A stretch of 64,000 nt of DNA from positions 62,001 to 126,000 of the forward strand of contig CAJXMJ010000002.1 of NCBI GenBank assembly GCA_913056455.1, given 5' to 3'. The stretch is from an uncultured Fodinibius sp. Lineage in GTDB: Bacteria > Bacteroidota > Rhodothermia > Balneolales > Balneolaceae. Position numbers and translations under genes: made by a program. Under the pieces are notes generated by a model. It had not been told where the DNA came from. It ran no database searches and saw nothing but the letters and a program-made list of their open reading frames with translations. Of this stretch, positions 1 to 6,043 are shown piece by piece (the stretch's first letter is position 1; every line of letters starts with the position of its first letter).

Positions 1-1
1 C

Positions 2-226
<225 letters not shown>

Positions 227-233
227 GCTCTTA

Positions 234-267
234 CTATGAATAAATAGTTATTCCGATTTATTCATAG
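234..267. repeat. AT-rich inverted repeat after the DAHP synthase gene
   Basis: CTATGAATAAA (234-244) and TTTATTCATAG (257-267) form a perfect 11-base inverted repeat around a 12-base loop, seven bases after the DAHP synthase stop codon. No T-run follows, so it is either a weak terminator or a regulatory hairpin. The rest of 268-418 shows no gene that I can support. Confidence 0.45.
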
Positions 268-418
268 AAAGAATATCCAAAAGCATTCTGCCACAAATAC
301 AGCGGAGCTGACGGTTTGACCAACCATGCAGTGACATTTTTTTCTTACCTGCTGACACCTCTGAAATTTTCGCGCCCTATCTATGGCTGAATGACAGGCT
401 TTTGCTTTTTAAAGGCCA

Positions 419-435
419 TTGGTACAGCTCTTGCA
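419..435 (+). promoter_or_regulatory. Sigma-54-type -24/-12 promoter upstream of hsp20
   Basis: TTGGTACAGCTCTTGCA matches the RpoN consensus TGGYAC-N5-TTGCA, with the invariant GG (421-422) and GC (433-434) ten bases apart. The predicted transcription start is near 445, giving a leader of about 55 bases before the ATG at 501. A nearly identical element lies at 50424-50440. Confidence 0.6.
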
Positions 436-442
436 GCCATAA

Positions 443-486
443 AAGTGAGTTTGAACAAAACAAATATTCCCAATATAAATTCACTT
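443..486 (+). promoter_or_regulatory. Leader hairpin of hsp20
   Basis: AAGTGAGTTT (443-452) pairs with AAATTCACTT (477-486) with one G-U pair. The 3' arm ends two bases before the GAGG ribosome-binding site (489-492). The start site predicted from the sigma-54 element (about 445) falls inside the 5' arm, so the RNA would begin with this hairpin. An RNA-thermometer role is inferred only. Confidence 0.35.
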
Positions 487-500
487 ACGAGGTGTTTATT

Positions 501-929
501 ATGACTTTAATGAGATATTCCAAACCCGGTAAAAATGCATTAGACAAAAACTTTTCAGACATCATGGATGAATTTTTCAATGATGTCGTAAATGATCGGC
601 GCGGTAATTTTATCCCCAGCATTGATATTTCTGAAACTGACAATCAGTTTCAAATATCTGCTGAACTTCCAGGTATGAATAAAGAAGATATTGATATCAG
701 CCTGGAAAACGGACGACTTGCCATTAGCGGTAAGCGTAGTTTCGAAAATGAAGAGAAGGGCAAAACATTTCATCGCGTCGAAACAAAATATGGCTCTTTC
801 GAGCGCTCTTTCCAATTGCCGGACAATGTTGATGAGGAAAGTATTTCAGCAACTTATGAAAACGGATTGTTGAACATCAGCATTGACAAGAGCGAAGACA
901 AAGTGAAGAAACAAATTGAAATTAGCTAA
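501..929 (+). CDS. Small heat-shock protein, Hsp20/alpha-crystallin family
   Basis: This is a 142-residue ATP-independent cytoplasmic holdase that binds unfolding proteins and passes them to DnaK and ClpB. The alpha-crystallin domain runs from about residue 38 to the end. It opens with PSIDISETDNQFQISAELPG and contains the family signature AELPGMNKEDIDISLENG and, near the end, the A-x-x-x-NGLL-x-I motif (ATYENGLLNISI). The C-terminal tail is short and lacks a clear I-x-I motif apart from IEIS. The start at 501 was chosen because GAGG sits eight bases upstream and the protein then begins MTLMRYSK, as many relatives do. An in-frame ATG at 402 would add 33 residues unlike the family, and would lie upstream of the sigma-54 site. 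Confidence 0.93.
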   Translation: MTLMRYSKPGKNALDKNFSDIMDEFFNDVVNDRRGNFIPSIDISETDNQFQISAELPGMNKEDIDISLENGRLAISGKRSFENEEKGKTFHRVETKYGSFERSFQLPDNVDEESISATYENGLLNISIDKSEDKVKKQIEIS

Positions 930-956
930 CCTCAGCTAATAAATGATTCCCAATCC

Positions 957-997
957 GCGGGAGTTGCCATGAACCGCAGCTCCCGCTTCTTTTTTTT
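957..997 (+). terminator. Rho-independent terminator after hsp20
   Basis: GCGGGAGTTG (957-966) pairs with CAGCTCCCGC (977-986) with one wobble pair and is followed by a run of nine Ts in 987-997. Confidence 0.85.
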
Positions 998-1036
998 AAT
1001 CAATAGCACAATAATTTCCTACTCTCGGATGTTTAT

Positions 1037-1085
1037 TGAACTGTCAGAAATTCAAAATTATTAATCTCGATCTAAACTGAGTTCA
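1037..1085 (+). promoter_or_regulatory. Leader inverted repeat of degP/htrA
   Basis: TGAACT-(GT)-CAG (1037-1047) can pair with CTGAGTTCA (1077-1085), giving nine pairs with a two-base bulge. The 3' arm ends two bases before the ATG at 1088, so the start region would be close to the stem. No sigma-54 element is visible here. The transcription start is unknown, so this is a weak structural candidate. Confidence 0.25.
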
Positions 1086-1087
1086 TT

Positions 1088-2581
1088 ATGGAAAAAATTC
1101 GTTCCTCTAATTTGCTATGGGCTTTTGCAGCTGTATTGATTGTCGGTTTTTATACCGTTGATATGCCGACAAACAATGCATCGGTGCTTTCGTTGCCTGA
1201 TTTTTCCTCCGATAAAAAAGTAACCCAATCGGAGAAAGCTCCATCAAGAACCATTGGCGAGCTGAATGATGCTATTGTTGAAATCGCTGATAAATCAAAG
1301 CAAGCGGTAGTAACAGTCAAAGTAACGCAAAAGGTTGAAGCGCGACCAAGTCCATTAAGCCAATTTTTCGGTAATCCGCGTCAAGAACCCCGGGAGTATC
1401 AGCGGCGCGGGCACGGCTCCGGCGTTATTGTTTCTAAAGATGGATATATTCTAACGAATAACCATGTTGTAGAAAACGCCAGTGAAATTGAAGTAACACT
1501 TTTTAATGACAAGAGTGCTGATGCCGAAATTATCGGCACTGATCCATTAACGGATATTGCTGTAATAAAAATTGACAAATCCGATCTAAATGTCATTAAG
1601 CTTGGCAGCAGTAAAGATCTGCGAGTAGGCGAAATGGTACTTGCTATCGGTAGTCCATTAGAAGCAAACCTTGCCCACTCCGTTTCGATGGGAATCGTTT
1701 CTGCCAAAGGTCGTTCTATTGGCATATTGCAACAGAGCGGCGGGTATGAAAACTTTATTCAGACTGACGCCGCCATTAATCCCGGCAACTCCGGCGGTCC
1801 TCTTGTGAACATGGATGGTGAATTGGTTGGTGTAAATTCTGCTATTGCATCACGATCAGGCGGAAGTGACGGCATCGGCTTTGCCGTACCAGCAGATATC
1901 GCCAAGCGTGTTATGAAATCCATCATCGAAAATGGACGTGTGGTCCGTGGTTTTCTTGGCATAACCTCAGGTGGAGAAGTAGATGCCACCATGGCACGGG
2001 CTCTTGACCTCGAAAAAGCATATGGTGTTATCGTATCAACCGTTCGAGAAGATGGTCCCGCCGATGAAGCAGGATTACAGGAAGATGATATCATCCTAAC
2101 AATCAATGGTGAACCTATCAGAAGCTGGGGAAGCTTCCGTACTACTGTTGCTACTTCATCACCGGGAACGGAGATAGAGCTTGGCATTAATCGAGGAGGA
2201 TCTGAGAAAACTGTTACCGTTACGCTTGGTGAACTCCCCACTGATCTGGCAAACAATATGCAGCCTCAAGAACGTAGCCAAGATATTCAGAAGAAACTTG
2301 GCTTTTCAGTAGAGGATCTTACGCCGCGTATTGCCCAAGAACTGGAACTCGGTCAAAATCAAGACGGAGTGGTAGTTACTCAAATATCGCGACAAAGCGA
2401 GGCCTACCAGCAAGGACTGCAACGCGGATTCGTTATTACAGAAGTTGATCGGCAGGAAATTTCCAATGTGCGGGATTTCAACCGAGCCATGAATCAACTC
2501 GTTGAAGAAGGTAAAGATGTTGTGTTGCTTCGTGTAATTACACCCGGCGGCAACAGCCAACTTATTGCTTTTGAGCTCTAA
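1088..2581 (+). CDS. Periplasmic serine protease/chaperone of the DegP/HtrA family
   Basis: A 497-residue envelope protease that degrades or refolds misfolded periplasmic proteins. A single N-terminal hydrophobic stretch (about residues 9-24) acts as a signal or anchor and lacks an obvious cleavage site. The trypsin-like domain carries the full catalytic triad: H126 in TNNHVVEN, D156 in LTDIAVI and S235 in NPGNSGGPL. Two PDZ domains follow (about 288-380 and 400-490). A proline- and arginine-rich linker lies at 85-107, before the GSGVIVSKDGYILTNNH strand. The gene stands alone between two terminators, within a chaperone island with hsp20, dnaJ and clpB. The start ATG has no Shine-Dalgarno sequence but sits in the context TTCATTATG, shared with dnaJ and clpB. 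DegP, DegQ and DegS cannot be told apart by eye, but two PDZ domains exclude DegS. Confidence 0.95.
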   Translation: MEKIRSSNLLWAFAAVLIVGFYTVDMPTNNASVLSLPDFSSDKKVTQSEKAPSRTIGELNDAIVEIADKSKQAVVTVKVTQKVEARPSPLSQFFGNPRQEPREYQRRGHGSGVIVSKDGYILTNNHVVENASEIEVTLFNDKSADAEIIGTDPLTDIAVIKIDKSDLNVIKLGSSKDLRVGEMVLAIGSPLEANLAHSVSMGIVSAKGRSIGILQQSGGYENFIQTDAAINPGNSGGPLVNMDGELVGVNSAIASRSGGSDGIGFAVPADIAKRVMKSIIENGRVVRGFLGITSGGEVDATMARALDLEKAYGVIVSTVREDGPADEAGLQEDDIILTINGEPIRSWGSFRTTVATSSPGTEIELGINRGGSEKTVTVTLGELPTDLANNMQPQERSQDIQKKLGFSVEDLTPRIAQELELGQNQDGVVVTQISRQSEAYQQGLQRGFVITEVDRQEISNVRDFNRAMNQLVEEGKDVVLLRVITPGGNSQLIAFEL

Positions 2582-2604
2582 AAGGTTAGCACAATCCCTG
2601 ATAA

Positions 2605-2637
2605 AAAGCCCTTCGGTTCGCCGAAGGGCTTTTTTTA
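2605..2637 (+). terminator. Rho-independent terminator after degP/htrA
   Basis: AGCCCTTCGG (2607-2616), a TTCG tetraloop and CCGAAGGGCT (2621-2630), followed by a T-run. A textbook stable hairpin. Confidence 0.95.
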
Positions 2638-2690
2638 TGACAAGCTGACGAGTTTTATCATAATTTTTGACAAAACGTTAGCTTTTGGAT

Positions 2691-2708
2691 TGTGGCACCT
2701 TATTTGCT
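2691..2708 (+). promoter_or_regulatory. Sigma-54-type -24/-12 promoter upstream of dnaJ
   Basis: TGGCAC (2693-2698), N5, TTGCT (2704-2708) matches the RpoN consensus at every defined position, with GG and GC ten bases apart. The predicted start is near 2718-2719, about 40 bases before the ATG. Confidence 0.65.
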
Positions 2709-2716
2709 CTATTATT

Positions 2717-2758
2717 AATGAAATTGAAGAAAAAGCTCTATAATGGCACAATTTCATT
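2717..2758 (+). promoter_or_regulatory. Leader hairpin directly abutting the dnaJ start codon
   Basis: AATGAAATTG (2717-2726) and CAATTTCATT (2749-2758) form a perfect ten-base inverted repeat with a 22-base loop, and the next base is the A of the ATG. The start site predicted from the sigma-54 element lies at the 5' arm, so the mRNA would start with this hairpin and hold its start codon at the foot of the stem. This is the strongest of four such leaders in the proteostasis genes. Confidence 0.45.
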
Positions 2759-3781
2759 ATGGAATATAAAAACTATTACGACATACTCGGCGTTAGTAAG
2801 AATGCCTCACAGGATGAAATAAAGAAGGCATACCGTAAGAAAGCCGCTAAATATCATCCTGATAAAAATCCTGACGATCCTTCGGCGGAGGAAAAGTTCA
2901 AGGAAGTGGGTGAGGCATACGAAGTGTTAAGCGATCCCGAGAAGCGCGAACTTTATAACAAAGTTGGCAAAGACTGGAAAAAGTATCAGCGTGCCGGCGG
3001 ATCTGCCGATGGATTCAACTGGCAAGATTATGCCCGACAACAAAGCCAAGGTCGAGGTGGTTTTAGCGGTCAGCAAAGTTATCAAACTAATTTTGACCTC
3101 AATGACTTGTTTGGGGGTGGCGCCCGGAGTCGCGGAGGAAGTAGCGGCAGGGGCGGTGGATTCTCAAGCTTTTTTGAAACCATTTTTGGAGGCGGTGGCA
3201 ATCCGTTTGAACAAGCACAACAGCAACAGTCTCGTGGAAGACGATACCAGAGTAACGCCCGAAAACAAAGCAAAAACGGGAAGCAAAACATCAAGGCTAA
3301 TGTAACTATTTCACTTAAAGAGGCTTATGAAGGAACGTCCCGAACCCTCCGTGTTGGCGGAGAAAAAATGAAGGTTAAAATACCTGCCGGTATTAAAGAC
3401 GGGCAACGGCTTAAGCTGAAGGGCAAAGGCCGAAGCACTCTTTCCAGAGGAGCGCGCGGAGACCTCTATTTGACTGTTAATATTAATATGCCCGAGGGAT
3501 ACGAACGTAAGGGTAACAATATTTACTATGACCATCCCATTGATCTTTATACGGCCGTACTGGGTAGAGAAACTGTAGTAAATACGCTGGCAGGTAAAGC
3601 CAAGCTAAATATCCCCGCCGGGACTTCAAGTGGCAAGCTATTTCGATTAAATGGTATGGGCATGCCTGAATTTAAAAACTCATCAAACAAAGGAGATTTA
3701 CTTGTTCGGATCCAAATACAAGTGCCTGAGAAACTCTCCAAAGAAGAAGAAAAGCTATTTAAACAACTGGCCAACAAGTAA
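2759..3781 (+). CDS. J-domain co-chaperone, CbpA/type II DnaJ-like
   Basis: A 340-residue cytoplasmic Hsp40 that stimulates DnaK ATPase and delivers substrates. The J domain covers residues 4-70 with HPD at 33-35. A Gly/Phe-rich region with long Gly and Gln/Ser runs follows (about 80-165). Two C-terminal beta-barrel domains come next (about 175-255 and 260-335; [19 protein letters not shown] is typical). The four CxxCxGxG zinc repeats of DnaJ proper are absent, so this is a class B (CbpA-like) protein. The gene is a single transcription unit with its own sigma-54-type promoter and leader hairpin, and ends at a hairpin shared with the convergent neighbour. No dnaK or grpE lies nearby. Confidence 0.93.
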   Translation: MEYKNYYDILGVSKNASQDEIKKAYRKKAAKYHPDKNPDDPSAEEKFKEVGEAYEVLSDPEKRELYNKVGKDWKKYQRAGGSADGFNWQDYARQQSQGRGGFSGQQSYQTNFDLNDLFGGGARSRGGSSGRGGGFSSFFETIFGGGGNPFEQAQQQQSRGRRYQSNARKQSKNGKQNIKANVTISLKEAYEGTSRTLRVGGEKMKVKIPAGIKDGQRLKLKGKGRSTLSRGARGDLYLTVNINMPEGYERKGNNIYYDHPIDLYTAVLGRETVVNTLAGKAKLNIPAGTSSGKLFRLNGMGMPEFKNSSNKGDLLVRIQIQVPEKLSKEEEKLFKQLANK

Positions 3782-3800
3782 AATCAAAAGAAACTTTGGA

Positions 3801-3840
3801 AACAATGGTTCGGGCATCAGCTCGAACCATTGTTAATTTT
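3801..3840. terminator. Bidirectional terminator between dnaJ and the DUF2784-like gene
   Basis: AACAATGGTTCG (3801-3812) and CGAACCATTGTT (3823-3834) form a perfect twelve-base stem between convergent genes. AATTTT follows on the plus strand. Confidence 0.75.
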
Positions 3841-3844
3841 ACCG

Positions 3845-4258
3845 TTATGAGACAATCCTTTTCTTCTCAAAATCCCGAAAATTAACATAGATTGATATAA
3901 CCAGCGCCATAAAAAACAAGATCGCTGTTGCTGTATCCACTAGAGCAGTACTAAAATTCAATCCCGTTAATAACTCTACTAAAAACTCAATATAAGAAGC
4001 TGGCATCTCGGTATATCCCAATTCCTGCCGTACCTGCCAATGCCAATCGGTGCACGGACAGTATCCGAATCCATACCAAATCCCCAGAATAAACCACGAA
4101 AACGCCGTAAGCAGCAAGGTGGCAAAATTCCATCGGCGGGTTGCCTCCCAGATCCATCCAAAAAGATTAAAGAGGATCAGTGTTGTGTGAAAGATGATAA
4201 AACCGATATCGAGCAAGGTATACATCTCAAAAAATGATGTTAAAAATCCCAAAAGCAT
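3845..4258 (-). CDS. Small integral membrane protein, DUF2784-like
   Basis: A 137-residue inner-membrane protein of unknown function. Four hydrophobic segments are visible (about residues 13-35, 43-65, 85-100 and 107-127). The most distinctive stretch is SWFILGIWYGFGYCPCTDWHW, just after the second helix. An invariant-looking GYCP-x-TDWH motif in this position, together with an early H, resembles DUF2784 proteins, and I assign the family on that basis with moderate confidence. The start at 4258 is supported by GAAGAAAGG located a few bases upstream on the minus strand. The gene is convergent with dnaJ and shares its terminator; the next gene upstream is divergent. No pathway can be inferred. 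Confidence 0.6.
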   Translation of the reverse strand: MLLGFLTSFFEMYTLLDIGFIIFHTTLILFNLFGWIWEATRRWNFATLLLTAFSWFILGIWYGFGYCPCTDWHWQVRQELGYTEMPASYIEFLVELLTGLNFSTALVDTATAILFFMALVISIYVNFRDFEKKRIVS

Positions 4259-4325
4259 TTACCTTTCTTCTAAAAAGTAGTGATATTCAGCTCCTTACAA
4301 AACACCAATACAACAGCTTTAAATC

Positions 4326-5105
4326 ATGGTCTTCATTTTACTGATCGTTTCCCTCCTATTCACCCCTTCAGATGACCTTTCAAAGAAATATATGTGGGGA
4401 CAAAACGGCCATCGTGTCATAGGTGATATTGCTGCTGATTACCTGACCCCCGAAGCACGGGAAGAGATCGATCGTGTGCTTGGACATGAGTCAATGGCTA
4501 TTGCCAGCACCTGGATGGATAAAATAAAATCTAATCCTACTTATGACCATACACACGACTGGCACTGGGTTACCATCCCCAATGGAATGACTTATGAAGA
4601 TACCGAAAAGAACCCCAATGGAGATCTGATCAATTCTATTCGAACATTTATTGAAGAACTCAAAAGCGGTAGCCTATCTGCCAAGGAAGAAAAGAAAAAA
4701 CTCCGCATGCTTATTCACCTTGCTGGTGATATCCATCAACCCCTGCATGTAGGCAATGGTGAAGATCGCGGTGGCAATGCTACAAAAGTCGAATGGTTCG
4801 ATGAAGAATCAAATATTCACCGCGTTTGGGATAGCCATATGATCGATTACACGGAGCTCAGCTATACCGAACTCTCCGCAGCAATAAATCATCCCTCGGA
4901 TCAACAGATAAAAAAATGGCAAGAAACGAGTGTTCTGGACTGGGCGTATGAAGCCATAGAGCTTCGGGAGCAGGTCTATGATTTGCCCGAGGATCATGAG
5001 ATTGGCTATAAATACCAGTACGAAAATCGTGACCTGCTGGATCGTCAATTACTCAAAGGCGGTGTACGATTGGCCGGCATACTAAATGATATTTATGGTG
5101 AATAA
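4326..5105 (+). CDS. S1/P1-type zinc nuclease, secreted
   Basis: A 259-residue homologue of fungal S1/P1 nucleases, which cleave single-stranded DNA and RNA and 3'-nucleotides using three zinc ions. All likely metal ligands are present: W24 and H29 (WGQNGH), D65 (STWMD), H80 (DWHW), H131-D135-H141 (HLAGDIHQPLH) and H165-D169 (HRVWD). A hydrophobic N-terminus (residues 2-13) suggests export. In P1 the Trp is the mature N-terminus and its amino group binds zinc. Here ten non-hydrophobic residues separate the hydrophobic stretch from W24, so the processing site is unclear. The gene is a single unit, divergent from the DUF2784-like gene and convergent with the macro-domain gene. A role in nucleic-acid scavenging is inferred from the family. 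Confidence 0.9.
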   Translation: MVFILLIVSLLFTPSDDLSKKYMWGQNGHRVIGDIAADYLTPEAREEIDRVLGHESMAIASTWMDKIKSNPTYDHTHDWHWVTIPNGMTYEDTEKNPNGDLINSIRTFIEELKSGSLSAKEEKKKLRMLIHLAGDIHQPLHVGNGEDRGGNATKVEWFDEESNIHRVWDSHMIDYTELSYTELSAAINHPSDQQIKKWQETSVLDWAYEAIELREQVYDLPEDHEIGYKYQYENRDLLDRQLLKGGVRLAGILNDIYGE

Positions 5106-5120
5106 TATTTAGTAGACCTA

Positions 5121-5146
5121 TAAGGACACGGTGCACCGTGTCCTTA
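5121..5146. terminator. Perfect zero-spacer palindrome between convergent genes
   Basis: TAAGGACACGGTG (5121-5133) is followed directly by its reverse complement (5134-5146). It lies between the convergent nuclease and macro-domain genes, so it probably terminates both. The T content downstream on the plus strand is modest. Confidence 0.65.
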
Positions 5147-5203
5147 CCTTTTCTCGTAATAACTGCATTGGCTTCTGCTTTGGACCTCTCCGATGTCTCG
5201 AAC

Positions 5204-5740
5204 TTAACCAAATACTTCCTCCATCACATCTTCGTGGACGGCAATATCTCCCTCGCTAAAAAGGACAAATCGTATGAGCGAAACATATTCCAGGGTATCA
5301 ACTCTTTCTTTAACAGTTTTAAAAGCAACGCGTGCAGCATCATTCATCGGATATCCAAATGCCCCGGTTGAAATAGCCGGAAAGGCAATCCGCTCGATCT
5401 GGTGATCCTCAGCAAGGTCCAGTGCCTTTTTATAACAGTTAGCCAACAATTCATCAGATGGTTCATCTCTTCCATAAACGGGCCCCAAACAATGAATGAT
5501 ATAGTCGTTCGGCAAATTGTGTCCACCCGAAATAACGGCTTCACCCGGCTCTATCGGTGCCATTGATCGCGTTTCTTCCGTGAGCTCAGGTCCGGCTGCC
5601 CGATGAATTGCTCCTGCTACTCCCCCGCCAATTCGGAGCTCCGCATTAGCAGCATTTACAACAGCATCAATATCCGATTGGTTGGCAATATCTCCTCTTT
5701 TCAACTCAATTGTTATATCTGACTGCTTTGTTTCTCTCAT
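5204..5740 (-). CDS. Macro-domain protein, O-acetyl-ADP-ribose deacetylase-like
   Basis: A 178-residue cytoplasmic macro domain that fills the whole protein. The ADP-ribose-binding motifs are NAANAELRIGGGVAGAIHRAAG near residues 30-50 (given here only to mark the asparagines and the GGGV-AGAIH loop) and ISTGAFGYP near residue 125. Both match the MacroD/YmdB type, which hydrolyses O-acetyl-ADP-ribose and removes ADP-ribose from acidic residues. The start at 5740 is preferred over 5800 because GAGGGAAC lies just upstream and the extra 20 residues are unlike the family. No ADP-ribosyltransferase or sirtuin gene lies nearby, so the physiological substrate is open. Confidence 0.9.
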   Translation of the reverse strand: MRETKQSDITIELKRGDIANQSDIDAVVNAANAELRIGGGVAGAIHRAAGPELTEETRSMAPIEPGEAVISGGHNLPNDYIIHCLGPVYGRDEPSDELLANCYKKALDLAEDHQIERIAFPAISTGAFGYPMNDAARVAFKTVKERVDTLEYVSLIRFVLFSEGDIAVHEDVMEEVFG

Positions 5741-5975
5741 AATTGTTCCCTCTATTTCATATTTACTAGTCAAAACATAAAATGTATAACTCAAATTCAA
5801 TCACCATCCCAAGATAACACAAATCCAACTTTATGAAGTATCATACTGACAGATAACTGTCAAACAGACTCTATCTCAAATTTAAATAACTAATTCCCTA
5901 CCATAATTACAGTTAACAGCCCAAAGCGTCATATTAAAGAGCAATAACACTGAAATTTAGGCACATTTTAGGATT
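5741..5975. other. Intergenic region between the divergent macro-domain and clpB genes
   Basis: Positions 5741-6043 hold no gene. I see TGACAG-ATAA-CTGTCA, a perfect 6-4-6 inverted repeat at 5847-5862 that could be an operator about 190 bases before clpB, and then the sigma-54-like element and leader hairpin listed separately. No CIRCE element (TTAGCACTC-N9-GAGTGCTAA) is present. Confidence 0.5.
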
Positions 5976-5991
5976 CGGTACGATATTGGCT
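5976..5991 (+). promoter_or_regulatory. Possible sigma-54-type promoter upstream of clpB
   Basis: CGGTAC-GATAT-TGGCT keeps the essential GG (5977-5978) and GC (5989-5990) at ten-base spacing and the AC of the -24 box. It deviates at two consensus Ts. The predicted start, about 6001, coincides with the 5' arm of the leader inverted repeat. Weaker than the hsp20 and dnaJ sites. Confidence 0.35.
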
Positions 5992-5998
5992 TTTATAA

Positions 5999-6029
5999 TA
6001 GTGAAATAATAAAAAGGAAATTTTCACTA
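5999..6029 (+). promoter_or_regulatory. Leader hairpin of clpB
   Basis: TAGTGAAA (5999-6006) and TTTCACTA (6022-6029) are a perfect eight-base inverted repeat, with the A-rich ribosome-binding-like AAAAAGG in the loop and the ATG 14 bases after the 3' arm. It lies at the predicted transcription start. Confidence 0.35.
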
Positions 6030-6043
6030 AGTATTGATTCATT

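Noticed and set aside
402-500. Upstream extension of the hsp20 reading frame to an ATG at 402
   Set aside because: The extra 33 residues do not match the family, the ATG lies upstream of the sigma-54 element, and a good GAGG precedes the ATG at 501.
5844-5866. TGACAG-ATAA-CTGTCA dyad as a defined clpB heat-shock operator
   Set aside because: It does not match CIRCE or another known heat-shock operator and lies about 190 bases upstream; listed only as intergenic content.
5958-5972. AGGCACATTTTAGG before clpB as a sigma-54 promoter
   Set aside because: It has no GC at the required ten-base spacing; the element at 5976-5991 fits better.
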